Assembly (NCBI RefSeq): GCF_010211765.1
Contig: NZ_PDWO01000003.1
Span: 220,305 to 284,304, forward strand
Reading direction: 5' to 3'
Source of the DNA: Pseudoxanthomonas kaohsiungensis
GTDB lineage: Bacteria > Pseudomonadota > Gammaproteobacteria > Xanthomonadales > Xanthomonadaceae
DNA: 64,000 bases
Shown here: positions 18,043 to 26,653 of the stretch, piece after piece
How the letters are laid out: every line of letters starts with the position of its first letter
How positions within the stretch are numbered: the stretch's first letter is position 1
Notes under the pieces: model-generated
Told to the model about the DNA's origin: nothing
The model's input: the letters and a program-made list of their open reading frames with translations, nothing else
The model's database searches: none
Translations under genes and position numbers: made by a program

Positions 18043-18780
18043 TTGCGCTGGCTGCGGCCGCGCCCTGGATCCCTCGACGACACCCTCTGGCACGCGGCCT
18101 GCGCGCGCCTGCCGTGGGTGGCCGCGCTCGAACCGGAACGCCGCGAGCGCCTGCGCGCGCTTGCCGCCCGCTTCCTGCACGAGAAGACCATCACCCCGCT
18201 GGCAGGCCTGCAGCTGGACGACGGCGAGCGGGTGCTGCTGGCCGCGCTGTGCTGCCTGCCGCTGCTGGAGTTCGGCCCTGCCGGCCTGCGCGGCTGGTCG
18301 CAATTGCTGGTGTACCCGGACGCCTTCCGGGTGCGCCGCAGCCATGTCGATGCGGCCGGGGTGCTGCACGAATGGGACGACGACCTGGCCGGGGAGGCCT
18401 GGGACCACGGCCCGCTGATCCTGTCATGGGCCGACGTGCGGGCCGACCTGGAAGACCCGGCGGCCGGCTACTGCGTGGCCGTCCATGAGATGGCGCACAA
18501 GCTGGACGTGCTCGACGGCGAACTCGACGGCACCCCGCCCCTGCCGGCCCGCTGGCATCGCGAATGGGCCCGCGACTTCCAGTGCGCCTACGAGGCGTTC
18601 TGCGCACAGGTGGACGCCGGCCGCGAGACCGCCATCGATCCCTACGCGGCGGAGGCACCCGAGGAATTCTTCGCGGTCGCCACCGAGTACCACTTCTCGG
18701 CCCCGTCGCTGCTGGCCGAAGCGATGCCCGAGGTGGCCGCGCACCTGGCGCGCTTTTACGGCCCGCCCCCGGCCCTGTAG
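18043..18780 (+). CDS. mtfA: MtfA-type zinc peptidase (M90 family)
   Basis: Homologue of E. coli MtfA, a zinc aminopeptidase that is activated by and binds the repressor Mlc. The zinc motif is VAVHEMAHKLD (HExxH), with FAVATEYHFSAP further on and LLEFGPAGLRGWSQLLVYP upstream as in the family. No ATG fits: TTG at 18043 (about 245 residues) matches the MIKW-like start of E. coli MtfA best, and CTG at 18028 is an alternative. The stop TAG is formed by the first base group of the REP-like array. Confidence 0.87.
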   Translation: MRWLRPRPGSLDDTLWHAACARLPWVAALEPERRERLRALAARFLHEKTITPLAGLQLDDGERVLLAALCCLPLLEFGPAGLRGWSQLLVYPDAFRVRRSHVDAAGVLHEWDDDLAGEAWDHGPLILSWADVRADLEDPAAGYCVAVHEMAHKLDVLDGELDGTPPLPARWHREWARDFQCAYEAFCAQVDAGRETAIDPYAAEAPEEFFAVATEYHFSAPSLLAEAMPEVAAHLARFYGPPPAL

Positions 18781-19316
18781 GACCCATCCTCATGGGCGGC
18801 ACGCGGGTATCCATGGCGCGACTTTGAACGCTGCGCCACGAACGCCCTCGCGTCGCCGATGAATCGGCTCCTACAAAAGCCGCCCGCACCTGCAGCTCGT
18901 CGATGTTCGGTGCGCCCCCCTGTAGGAGCCCATCCTCATGGGCGACACGAGGGCATCCATGGGGCGACGTTGAACGCTGCGCCCCGAACGCCCTCGCGTC
19001 GCCGATGAATCGGCTCCTGCAAAAGCCGCCCGCACCTGCAGCTCGTCGATGTTCGGTGCGCCCCTCTGTAGGAGCCCATCCTCATGGGCGACACGAGGGC
19101 GTCAATGGGGGCGACGTTGAACGCTGCGCCCCGAGCGCCCTCGCGTCGCCGATGAATCGGCTCCTGCAAAAGCCGCCCGCACCTGCAGCTCGTCGATGTT
19201 CGGTGCGCCCCTCTGTAGGAGCCCATCCTCATGGGCGACACGAGGGCGTCAATGGGGGCGACGTTGAACGCTGCGCCCCGACTGCGCTCGCGTCGCCGAT
19301 GAATCGGCTCCTGTAG
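18776..19316. repeat. Tandem array of REP-like palindromes (about 3.7 units)
   Basis: Units start at 18776, 18921, 19067 and 19214, so the period is 145-147 bases. Each unit has a left arm TGTAGGAGCC with CCTCATGGGCG, a right arm GTCGCCGATGAATC with GGCTCCT, and (except in the last) a GC-rich spacer AAAAGCCGCCCGCACC that is nearly identical between units. The arms are those of copies 1 and 2. The array fills the space between mtfA and phoQ. Confidence 0.9.
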
Positions 19317-19369
19317 GAAAGCGATGCCGGGCGGCTGGTTCGACGCTGCCCCAAGCGCGGACAGCGAGG

Positions 19370-20797
19370 TCACAGCCCCGGCGGCAGGGTCACCTCGAAG
19401 CGGGCGCCACCCAGTTCGGGCGAGCGGCTGACCTGCAGCTCGCCGCGGTAGTCGCGGACCAGGTCCTGCACGATCGCCAGGCCGATGCCGTGTCCCTGCA
19501 CGCGTTCGTCGCCGCGCACGCCGCGCTGCAACACCTTGGCCACGTCTTCCGGCGCGATGCCGGGGCCGTCGTCGTCCACCGCCAGCTGCAGGCCGGCGCG
19601 GCGGTTGGGCGCGCCCGGGCCCGGGCGCGCGGTCAGCAGCACGCGGTGGCGCGCCCACTTGAAGCCGTTCTCGAGCAGGTTGCCCAGCAGCTCCTGCAGG
19701 TCGCCGGCCTCGCCGTAGAACTGCACCCCGGGCGCCACGTCGAATTCGCACAGCACGTTCTTGGCCGCGTACACCTTCTCCAGCCCGCGCACGATCTCCT
19801 CGGCGGTGGACTCGATCGGCACCGGCGCCGAGAACAGCTTGTGGCCGCCCGAGGCCGCGCGCGCGAGCTGGTAGGAGACCAGGTCGTTCATGCGCTTGAG
19901 CTGGACGTCCAGCTCTTGTCGAAGCACGGCCTCGCGCGGCCCCTTGCCCTCGCCCGCATCCAGCTGGGTGCGCAGCACCGCCAGCGGCGTCTTCAGGCTG
20001 TGGGCCAGGTCGGCCAGGGTGTTGCGCTGGCGGTCCAGGTGTTCGCGTTCGCTGTCGATCAGCGCGTTGATGCTCTCGGTCAGCGGCTCGAGCTCGCGCG
20101 GGTGGCGCTCGCTCATGCGCTGCAGCTGGCCGCGCTGCACCCGGACCAGCTCGGCGATCACGCGCTGCAGCGGCCGCAGGCTCCAGTTGAGGATCACCAC
20201 CTGCAGCAGCAGGATCAGGCCGGCGCCGCCGAGGTAGACCCACAGCGCGGCGCGGAACACGCGCACCTGCGCCGCCAGCGTCTGCGCGTCCTCCATCACG
20301 AAGATCGAGTACGGGAACTCGTTGTCGGGCCCGCGCTCGGCCCAGACCAGGCCGATGCCATAGCGGTACACCTCGCCCTCGCTGCCATCGACCTGGGTCA
20401 TCGCCAGCGGCCCGTCGAAGCGCTCCTGGCGCGGTTCCAGCTGGCCGGCCACTTCCGGCAGCAGCGGCCCTTCGGCCGACAGCGAGGCCCAGTGCGCGTT
20501 GGGCATGACCACTTCGGCGTACAGGCCGCTGCCGGGGCGGTGGAAGCGCGGGTCGGGACCCAGCTCCGGCGTGTACAGGGATCCGTCGCGGCCGAAGTCG
20601 ATGTTGTCCGCGTACGCCATCGCGTAGCTCTTCAGGCGCTGGCGCAGGTTGGCCTCCGCCGTCTCGGCGAAGGCGCGGTCCAGGGCGAAGCCGGCCAGCA
20701 TCAGGAACGCGACCAGGCTGATGCTGGCCGCGGTGAGCTGTCGTGCCTTGAGCGAGCGCGGCCGCCACGGCCGGAACCCCAGTCGGCTGCGCTCCAC
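19370..20797 (-). CDS. phoQ: Sensor histidine kinase PhoQ-like
   Basis: Membrane histidine kinase paired with the PhoP gene 49 bases upstream. Order: first membrane helix (LTAASISLVAFLMLAGFAL), a periplasmic sensor of about 150 residues, a second helix (YLGGAGLILLLQVVILNW), HAMP-like linker, dimerisation helix with phospho-His in LADLAHSLKTPLAVLR, then the ATPase domain with LLGNLLENGFKW (N box), VDDDGPGIAPEDV (G1) and GHGIGLAIV (G2). GTG at 20797 gives 475 residues. In Xanthomonas PhoPQ senses low divalent cations and controls virulence; that role is by analogy. Confidence 0.92.
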   Translation of the reverse strand: MERSRLGFRPWRPRSLKARQLTAASISLVAFLMLAGFALDRAFAETAEANLRQRLKSYAMAYADNIDFGRDGSLYTPELGPDPRFHRPGSGLYAEVVMPNAHWASLSAEGPLLPEVAGQLEPRQERFDGPLAMTQVDGSEGEVYRYGIGLVWAERGPDNEFPYSIFVMEDAQTLAAQVRVFRAALWVYLGGAGLILLLQVVILNWSLRPLQRVIAELVRVQRGQLQRMSERHPRELEPLTESINALIDSEREHLDRQRNTLADLAHSLKTPLAVLRTQLDAGEGKGPREAVLRQELDVQLKRMNDLVSYQLARAASGGHKLFSAPVPIESTAEEIVRGLEKVYAAKNVLCEFDVAPGVQFYGEAGDLQELLGNLLENGFKWARHRVLLTARPGPGAPNRRAGLQLAVDDDGPGIAPEDVAKVLQRGVRGDERVQGHGIGLAIVQDLVRDYRGELQVSRSPELGGARFEVTLPPGL

Positions 20798-20846
20798 GGA
20801 AGCTCCCGGCGTCTGGCCCTGTTTCAGGCGGCCCGTCCCGGCCGGC

Positions 20847-21530
20847 TCAGCCGTCGGTGCGCGGAATGGCGAAGCGGTAGCCGCGGCCGCGCACGGTCTC
20901 GATCGGCTTGAGCTCGCCGTCCGGATCCAGCTTCTTGCGCAGGCGGCCGATGAAGACCTCCAGCACATTGGAGTCGCGGTCGAAGTCCTGCTGGTAGATG
21001 TGCTCGGTGAGGTCGGCCTTCGACACCAGTTCGCCGGCGTGCATCATCAGGTACTCGAGCACCTTGTACTCGTAGCTGGTCAGGTCGACGTTGCTGCCCG
21101 ACACGCTGACGGTCTGCGCCGCCAGGTCCAGCGCGACCGGTCCGCACTCGAGCACCGGCTTGCTCCAGCCTGCGGCGCGGCGCACCAGCGCGTTGAGCCG
21201 GGCCAGCAGTTCCTCGACGTGGAACGGCTTGACCAGGTAGTCGTCGGCGCCCTGCTTGAGCCCTTCCACCTTGTCCTGCCAGCTCGAGCGCGCGGTCAGG
21301 ATCAGCACCGGGAAGTTCTTGCCTTCGTCGCGCAGGGCCTTGACCAGCTCCATGCCCGACATCTTGGGCAGGCCCAGGTCGATGATCGCCACGTCGAACG
21401 GCACCTCGCGGCCCATGTACAGGCCTTCCTCGCCATCCTGCGCGGCATCGACCGCGAAGCCTTCGCGCTTGAGCCGCGCTGCCAGCGTTTCCCGCAGCGG
21501 CGCTTCGTCTTCGACCAGAAGGATACGCAT
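20847..21530 (-). CDS. phoP: Response regulator PhoP-like (OmpR family)
   Basis: A 227-residue OmpR/PhoB-type regulator. The receiver domain holds acidic pair E7-D8, phospho-acceptor Asp 51 (IIDLGLPKMSG), Thr 79 and Lys 101 (YLVKPF). The winged helix holds LTSYEYKVLEYLMMHAGELV and the DNA-contact segment ETVRGRGYRFAI. It lies between a PepSY-like secreted gene and phoQ on the same strand, as in xanthomonads. Confidence 0.95.
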   Translation of the reverse strand: MRILLVEDEAPLRETLAARLKREGFAVDAAQDGEEGLYMGREVPFDVAIIDLGLPKMSGMELVKALRDEGKNFPVLILTARSSWQDKVEGLKQGADDYLVKPFHVEELLARLNALVRRAAGWSKPVLECGPVALDLAAQTVSVSGSNVDLTSYEYKVLEYLMMHAGELVSKADLTEHIYQQDFDRDSNVLEVFIGRLRKKLDPDGELKPIETVRGRGYRFAIPRTDG

Positions 21531-21589
21531 GCACTCTCCCTGAGTTGCAGTGTCTGATGGGGCCGGCCTCCGGGCCGGGTGCCCATTGT

Positions 21590-22033
21590 CTAGCGTTCGT
21601 CGTTATCGGCGCGTCGCGGCTGCCCGCGCTGCGCCGTGCCCGGGTCCCCGGTGTAATCCATGTAGCGGACCCGGCCACGGTCGTCCATGTACTTGACCCG
21701 GGTGATGTTGCGTCCCTCGAACGGCACCTGCTCGGCGCCCAGGATCTGGCCGCCGGTGGTGCGCTGCACCCGGCGCACGGCATCGGAGATCGAACGGCTG
21801 TCCTGGGCCGGCGGGCGCGCCGGCTCCCGGTCGGGCCGGGAGGCCTGCGGCATCTCGCGCTCGCTGCGGCCGCGCTGCATCAGGGATTCGCGGGGACGTA
21901 CCTCGCGCGGTCCGCCCATGCGCGGGCCGGACTCCGGGCCGCGCTGCCGCGGCGCCTCCTGCGCGCCAGCCGCGGCCGTGCCCAGGGCGAGCGGCAGCAG
22001 GGCGATGGCAAGGCGGAGCAGGCGGGTCATCAC
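21590..22033 (-). CDS. Secreted PepSY-like protein upstream of phoP
   Basis: A 147-residue protein with signal peptide LLRLAIALLPLALGTAAAGAQ, an Arg/Pro-rich middle, and a C-terminal PepSY-like unit (SISDAVRRVQRTTGGQILGA, then ITRVKYMDDRGRVRYMDY). PepSY units in this position are known to lie beside phoPQ or other two-component genes and may influence the sensor. ATG 22033 is immediately followed by a second ATG. It is probably the first gene of the phoPQ operon (59-base gap). Confidence 0.75.
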   Translation of the reverse strand: MMTRLLRLAIALLPLALGTAAAGAQEAPRQRGPESGPRMGGPREVRPRESLMQRGRSEREMPQASRPDREPARPPAQDSRSISDAVRRVQRTTGGQILGAEQVPFEGRNITRVKYMDDRGRVRYMDYTGDPGTAQRGQPRRADNDER

Positions 22034-22188
22034 AACTTCCTAACGGACTCGGGCGGGAATGGCAAATCCCGCCGCATACGGGCAGGGGGGCCAATGGCGC
22101 TGTTGGACGACGATGTTCGTTAGAAAGCGGTGAATCCGATCTGAACTTATCCACATGCGGGCAGCATCCGGTTCAGCCGGCGACCGGC

Positions 22189-23130
22189 TCAGAACACTTC
22201 GGCCACGCAGCAGCGCAGCGAACCGCCGCCGGCCTCGATCGCCGCCAGCGGCACCTGCCCGAGCGCGAAGCCGGCCGTGGCCAGCACCTGCCGCTGCCCG
22301 TGATCGAGCGAGTCGGCGGCGGCCTGGCTCATCCATGCGCGCCCCGGCGCCAGGGCGATGGCATTGCCGGCGAACGCCGCCTGCTGCCCGGCCCGCAGCC
22401 GCACCACGTGCGGCGCATAGAACCCGGCGATCGCCTCGGCGATGACCGGGTCGGCGAACCCGGCCGGGCTGACCAGCACCGCGCGCCCGGCCAGCACCGC
22501 CAGCACGACGTTGGCGTGGTACTCGCCCGGCGCCAGGTCGAACACCAGCGTCGCGCGCAGGCCGAAGGCCTCGTGCACCAGGCGCGCGCCGGTCTCGTCG
22601 CAGCGTTCGGACAGGCCGCAGTAGCCGAGGCCACGGGCGCGGTCGACCACCATCGATCCGGTCAGTTCGCACGGGTGCGGCTGCTGCGACAGGTCGATCT
22701 CCCCGGTGCCGGCCAGCGCGCGGAAGAAGCCGCGGATGTCGGCGCGGTCGGCCTCGCCGCGCCGTACCGGGTGGCGCATGCGCCCCACCACCAGCCGCAG
22801 TCGGCCGTGCGGGTCGACCCGCGCATCCGGCCGCGCGGTGGCGAAGACGTTGTTCGGGAACACCGCGTCCGGCGTGGCCGGGTCGCCGGGGAAGGCGAAC
22901 ACCGGCAGGTCCGCGGCCAGCGCGCGTTGCAGCGCGCGATGCTCGGCCAGCGCCGCTTCGCAGTGGTAGCCCCCGGCCGCGGCCATGTAGCGGTTGTCGA
23001 GGGCCGACTGCTCGGCCCGGGCGAAGCCCTCGGGCGTGACCAGGAACGCGGCGCGCGCGGTGGCCGGGCCGAAGTCCGGCGCCATGCCGCGCGCCACCGC
23101 CAGGAACGCCTGCGGATCGCGGGTGATCAC
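22189..23130 (-). CDS. CtlX-like amidinotransferase-fold hydrolase
   Basis: A 313-residue guanidine-group-modifying-superfamily protein related to arginine deiminase and to the citrulline-utilisation hydrolase CtlX. Visible are FPNNVFATARPD (substrate Asn region), a GSMVVDRARGLGYCGLSERC block with catalytic Glu/His candidates, and the terminal GGGSLRCCVAEVF that carries the nucleophilic Cys. It begins at a GTG that overlaps the dusA stop by four bases (GTGA), so the two are translationally coupled. Action on citrulline or arginine is inferred from the family. Confidence 0.82.
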   Translation of the reverse strand: MITRDPQAFLAVARGMAPDFGPATARAAFLVTPEGFARAEQSALDNRYMAAAGGYHCEAALAEHRALQRALAADLPVFAFPGDPATPDAVFPNNVFATARPDARVDPHGRLRLVVGRMRHPVRRGEADRADIRGFFRALAGTGEIDLSQQPHPCELTGSMVVDRARGLGYCGLSERCDETGARLVHEAFGLRATLVFDLAPGEYHANVVLAVLAGRAVLVSPAGFADPVIAEAIAGFYAPHVVRLRAGQQAAFAGNAIALAPGRAWMSQAAADSLDHGQRQVLATAGFALGQVPLAAIEAGGGSLRCCVAEVF

Positions 23131-24146
23131 GCCGCCACGCGCCGCTGCGCGGTCGCGTCCAGCGCCTGTTCCAGCAGCGTCCAGCCGGCGCCGTCGCGAT
23201 GCGCGCCCTCGCTCAGCACCTGGCGGAACGCGCGACCGCCGGGCTGGCCATGGAACAGGCCGAGCACGTGGCGGGTGATGTGCTTGAGCGCCACGCCGGC
23301 GGCCAGCTGCGCCTCCACGTACGGGCGCAGCGCGCGCAGCAGGCCGGCGCGGTCGCGCAGCGGGCCGCCGTACAGGGCGACGTCGAGCCGGTGCAACAGG
23401 TAGGGGTCGTGGTAGGCCGCGCGGCCCAGCATCACGCCGTCCGCATGCGCCAGTTGCGCCTCGACCGCCTCCGGCGAGGCGATGCCGCCGTTCACCAGCA
23501 CCTGCAGGCCGGGCCGGTCGCGCTTGAGCTGCCAGGCCCATTCGTAGCGCAGTGGCGGCACCTCCCGGTTCTCTTTCGGCGACAGGCCCTGCAGCCAGGC
23601 GTTGCGGGCATGGACCACGAAGGTCGCGCAGCCGGCCGCGGCGACCGTGTCGATGAAGGCGAGGAAGCGCTCGTAGTCCTGGTCGTCGTCCACGCCCAGC
23701 CGGCACTTCACCGTGACCGGGACCGGCGTAGCCGCGCGCATCGCCGCCACGCCCTCGGCCACCAGTGCCGGCTCGCGCATCAGGCAGGCGCCGAAGCGCC
23801 CGGCCTGGACGCGGTCGGAGGGGCAGCCGCAGTTGAGGTTGATCTCGGCGTAGCCCCATTCGCCGCCGATCCGCGCCGCCTGGGCCAGCAGCGCGGGCTC
23901 GCTGCCGCCGAGCTGCAGCGCCACCGGCTGCTCGACCGGATCGAAGCCCAGCAGGCGTTCGCGGTCGCCCAGGACCACCGCATTGGCATGCACCATCTCG
24001 GTGTACAGGCGCGCATGCGGGGCCAGCAGCCGGTGGAGGACCCGGCAATGGCGGTCGGTCCAGTCCATCATCGGCGCGACGGACAGGCGCGCGGATGCCG
24101 CGTAGCGAGGGTCCGGGGAGTTGGCGGCGGTGTCAGGCATGGGCAT
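23127..24146 (-). CDS. dusA: tRNA-dihydrouridine synthase A
   Basis: Flavoenzyme that reduces U20/U20a in the tRNA D-loop. 339 residues from ATG 24146 (24140 is an alternative). Key motifs: SVAPMMDWTDRHCRVLHRLL at the FMN site, EINLNCGCPSDRVQAGRFGA with the catalytic Cys, VTVKCRLGVDDDQDYE (DusA type) and NGGIASPEAVEAQL. It heads a two-gene unit with the CtlX-like gene. Confidence 0.95.
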   Translation of the reverse strand: MPMPDTAANSPDPRYAASARLSVAPMMDWTDRHCRVLHRLLAPHARLYTEMVHANAVVLGDRERLLGFDPVEQPVALQLGGSEPALLAQAARIGGEWGYAEINLNCGCPSDRVQAGRFGACLMREPALVAEGVAAMRAATPVPVTVKCRLGVDDDQDYERFLAFIDTVAAAGCATFVVHARNAWLQGLSPKENREVPPLRYEWAWQLKRDRPGLQVLVNGGIASPEAVEAQLAHADGVMLGRAAYHDPYLLHRLDVALYGGPLRDRAGLLRALRPYVEAQLAAGVALKHITRHVLGLFHGQPGGRAFRQVLSEGAHRDGAGWTLLEQALDATAQRRVAA

Positions 24147-24283
24147 GGGCTTCCGGAATCCGGGGCTCCGGGCATCCGGCGGGGGCAAGGGGTGAATGCT
24201 ACAGGCGGCCCGCGCCCGAGGCATGCCCGGCGCGGTCGCCGTTCGGGCACGGTTGCGGCGCGCGGGGGTCGCGCGGCCGGCGA

Positions 24284-24424
24284 TCAGCCGCCCAGCGCGA
24301 TGGTCAGGGCCACGAGGACCACGCCCAGCGCGATCGCGTTGGAGGCGCGCATCGCCGGCGCGCCCTGCTCCATCAGTAGGAACGGCAGCGCCAGCGGGAA
24401 GGTGGTGGCCACCACAGCAGGCAT
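24284..24424 (-). pseudogene. 3' remnant of a VIT/CCC1-type membrane transporter gene
   Basis: A 46-residue open stretch, FPLALPFLLMEQGAPAMRAS followed by NAIALGVVLVALTIALGG and a stop. This resembles the last helix pair of VIT1/CCC1-family proteins (FPVALPFL...RLSNAIA type). No upstream part exists: the sequence right of 24424 belongs to another remnant on the other strand. Family assignment is by eye. Confidence 0.5.
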
Positions 24425-24429
24425 ACGGC

Positions 24430-24599
24430 CAGCGCGCCGAGCCCGATCGTGCTACTCGGCGCGCTGTCCGGCGCGCAGACGTTCACCGCCGCGCTGGCCG
24501 CACTGCAGGATCGCGGTGATCGGCTACTCCGGCTCGGTGGCGATCGCGCACGTGTTCCTGACCACGTGGGGCACGGTGATCGTGCTGCTGATGGTGTAG
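24430..24599 (+). pseudogene. 3' remnant of an AspT-like (AAE family) antiporter gene, frameshifted
   Basis: In one frame VLLGALSGAQTFTAALAALQ matches the conserved G-x-x-SGA-x-T-x-T-x-AL motif of aspartate:alanine-type exchangers. From about 24510 the continuation AVIGYSGSVAIAHVFLTTWG and a stop is in another frame, matching the family's last helix. So it is a truncated, frameshifted C-terminus. Its 5' end abuts the opposite-strand VIT-like remnant. Stretch 24147-24283 and 24600-24753 hold no gene I can support. Confidence 0.5.
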
Positions 24600-24753
24600 C
24601 GCGGTCGATCCGGCCCACGGGTGGTTCGCGAACCCGGCCTCGCCGCGGCGCGTTGACGCCACCCGCACGCCCCGGCGTGGCAGCCTTTCCTGCATGCCAG
24701 CCACACGGGAAAACCCGATTGAAGATGCCGCGCGGAGACGCGAAGGCGCCCGG

Positions 24754-25497
24754 ATGCGCAAGGTCGTGGTCGGATGCGCAGGCTGGTCGATACCAGGACG
24801 GTATCGCGACCTGTTCGCGGACGGTGACAGCGTACTCGCGCGGTATGCGTCGCGGTTCCCGATCGTCGAGATCAACTCCTCGTTCTATCGCCCGCACCAG
24901 CAGGCTACCTATGCACGCTGGGCCGGCAGCGTGCCGCGCGGCTTCCGGTTCTCGGTGAAGATGCCCCGGCTGATCTCGCACGAACTGGCGCTGCGCGGCT
25001 GCGGCCCGGCACTGGATGCGTTCCTCGCGCAGGCGTCGGGACTGGGCGCCCGGCTGGGCGGTTACCTGCTGCAGTTGCCCCCCAGCCATGTGCTGGACCC
25101 GCGCGCGGCTTCGGTGTTTTTCCGCATGTTCCGCCACCGCAGCGATGCGCCGCTGGTATGCGAGCCCAGGCACGCCAGCTGGTTCTCGCCGCGCGCCAGT
25201 GCGCTGCTGGCGCGGTACGGCGTGGGCCGGGTCAACGCCGATCCGGCGGTGGGCCCGTCCAGCGACCAGGCCGACGAGGCGGGCGCCCATGTCGAGTCGA
25301 TCTGGCCGTACTGGCGGCTACACGGCTCGCCGCGGATGTACTACAGCGACTACCCCGACACGCGGCTGCGGCAGCTGGCCACGCGCCTCGCCGCCCTTCG
25401 CGACGCGGGCATGCCCGCCTGGGTGGTCTTCGACAACACCGCGCATGGTTTTGCCACCGCCAACGCGGCGCGGCTGCAGGAGCTGCTCTCGCGCTAG
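24754..25497 (+). CDS. DUF72-domain protein
   Basis: A TIM-barrel-like DUF72 protein of 247 residues. It begins RKVVVGCAGWSIPGRYRD, has IVEINSSFYRPHQQATYARW, FRFSVKMPRLISHE, and closes WVVFDNTAHGFATANAARL. These are all DUF72 hallmarks; the biochemical role of the family is unknown. ATG 24754 has a GAAGG seven bases upstream; an in-frame ATG at 24694 would add 20 residues without a good site. It is convergent with the next gene, their stops overlapping by four bases. Confidence 0.85.
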   Translation: MRKVVVGCAGWSIPGRYRDLFADGDSVLARYASRFPIVEINSSFYRPHQQATYARWAGSVPRGFRFSVKMPRLISHELALRGCGPALDAFLAQASGLGARLGGYLLQLPPSHVLDPRAASVFFRMFRHRSDAPLVCEPRHASWFSPRASALLARYGVGRVNADPAVGPSSDQADEAGAHVESIWPYWRLHGSPRMYYSDYPDTRLRQLATRLAALRDAGMPAWVVFDNTAHGFATANAARLQELLSR

Positions 25498-26070
25498 TGG
25501 CGGTCGCGCTTCGCGGCCTCGGATTCGTCCTGCGCACGCGCGCGCAGGGCGCGCGACAGCGCCGCATCCGGCTCCAGCGGGCGCGACCAGCGCCGGTAGC
25601 TGTCGGCCAGTGCCAGCCGCATGGCCAGCCAGGCCTGCGATCCGGGACGCGCGTCGAAGCCCTCGGCGACCTGCTCCCAGTCCGCATCCGCACCCGCCAT
25701 GGTGTGGGCGCGGACCACGCTGCGGCAGGTGGCCTCGGTGGCGCGGGCGAGGAAACAGGCGAACCAGGCATCGCCGCCGCCCCAGCCGGGCTGGGCGAGC
25801 AGGCCATGCACGTATCCGCGCGGTACGCCGGCGTAGCGCTCCAGCTCGGCGGCAAACGCTTCCGGATAGCGCGCGGCGTACTGGTCGATGTCGGCGAGCC
25901 GGCCATCAAGCCAGGCATCGCCGGTGGCGCGCGCGCGATGGCATTCCGGTGGCCGTGTCCGGCGCCGCGGCTGCCGGCTGCTGCGCCGTCGCACCGGGCG
26001 CAACCGTGGCCACTGCCGCCGCTGTGGCGAAGCCCATGACCAGGCGGAGGGGACGCGATGCGAGGATCAT
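25494..26070 (-). pseudogene. Secreted-protein gene with a frameshift near its 5' end
   Basis: A signal peptide reads from ATG 26070 (RPLRLVMGFATAAAVATVAP and GATAQQPAAAAPDTATG), but that frame stops at 25906. The body of the protein, GDAWLDGRLADIDQYAARYP onward to 25494, lies in another frame. The switch falls in or near an alternating GC run at about 25928-25955. One inserted or deleted base would restore a secreted protein of about 190 residues of unknown function. It could be a real mutation or a sequencing error. Confidence 0.6.
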
Positions 26071-26202
26071 CGGACGATTCTGCCCCAGGCCCGTGTGCCT
26101 GTCAGGACGGCCTGCGCGCAGGCTGCCCGCTCGCGCAACAAGAAAGCCGGCTCCCATGACGGGAACCGGCTCCGGTAGGGCATGGCAGGCAGGCGTAGGC
26201 GC

Positions 26203-26652
26203 TCAGTCGTCCCAGCCGCGGCCGCGGTGCCTGTCATGGCCACGGCCCTTCTTGCCGTGGTGGCCATGGTGGTGCCGGTCGCGGTCGTAATGGCGGCGGT
26301 CGTCGTAGCTGACGCGATAGTGCGGCGGCGGCGGCGCGTAGTGGTACCGCGGCGCCGGGCGGTACACCACCACCGGCCGCGGCGGCGGTCCGTAGCGGTA
26401 GTAGACCGGGCGGTGCCAGCGGTCGTACTCGACCACCACCGGCTGGTAGTAGCCGCGATCGTAGTAGTAGGGCCGGCCACTGCGGAAGATCAGGTCGGCG
26501 ACGTCGACCAGCACGCGCACCTGCACGTCGCTGGCCTGGGCCTTGCCGGCAGGCAACAGCGTGGCGGCGCCGGCGAGCGCGGCGGCGAGCAAGGCGCCGC
26601 GCATCCAGGCGCCGCGCGGGCTGGAGCGGTGGGTGTGCGTGACGGCATTCAT
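26203..26652 (-). CDS. Secreted Tyr/His/Arg-rich surface protein, start separated from its RBS by an IS
   Basis: A 149-residue protein with signal segment GALLAAALAGAATLLPAGKAQAS, a short VQVRVLVDVADLIF strand, then repeats of YYYDRGYYQP and PPPRPVVVYRPAPRYHYAPP and a His/Lys/Arg tail. It resembles Xanthomonadaceae glycine/tyrosine-rich YXWGXW-like secreted proteins, function unknown. The ISL3 element lies directly upstream: its target duplication CATTCATG includes the start codon, and the native AGGAG site now lies beyond 28119. Expression, if any, must come from inside the IS. Confidence 0.75.
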   Translation of the reverse strand: MNAVTHTHRSSPRGAWMRGALLAAALAGAATLLPAGKAQASDVQVRVLVDVADLIFRSGRPYYYDRGYYQPVVVEYDRWHRPVYYRYGPPPRPVVVYRPAPRYHYAPPPPHYRVSYDDRRHYDRDRHHHGHHGKKGRGHDRHRGRGWDD

Positions 26653-26653
26653 G

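Noticed and set aside
18776..19316. CRISPR-like repeated sequence
   Set aside because: The units are about 146 bases with nearly identical spacers and palindromic arms shared with single copies elsewhere. There are no cas genes.
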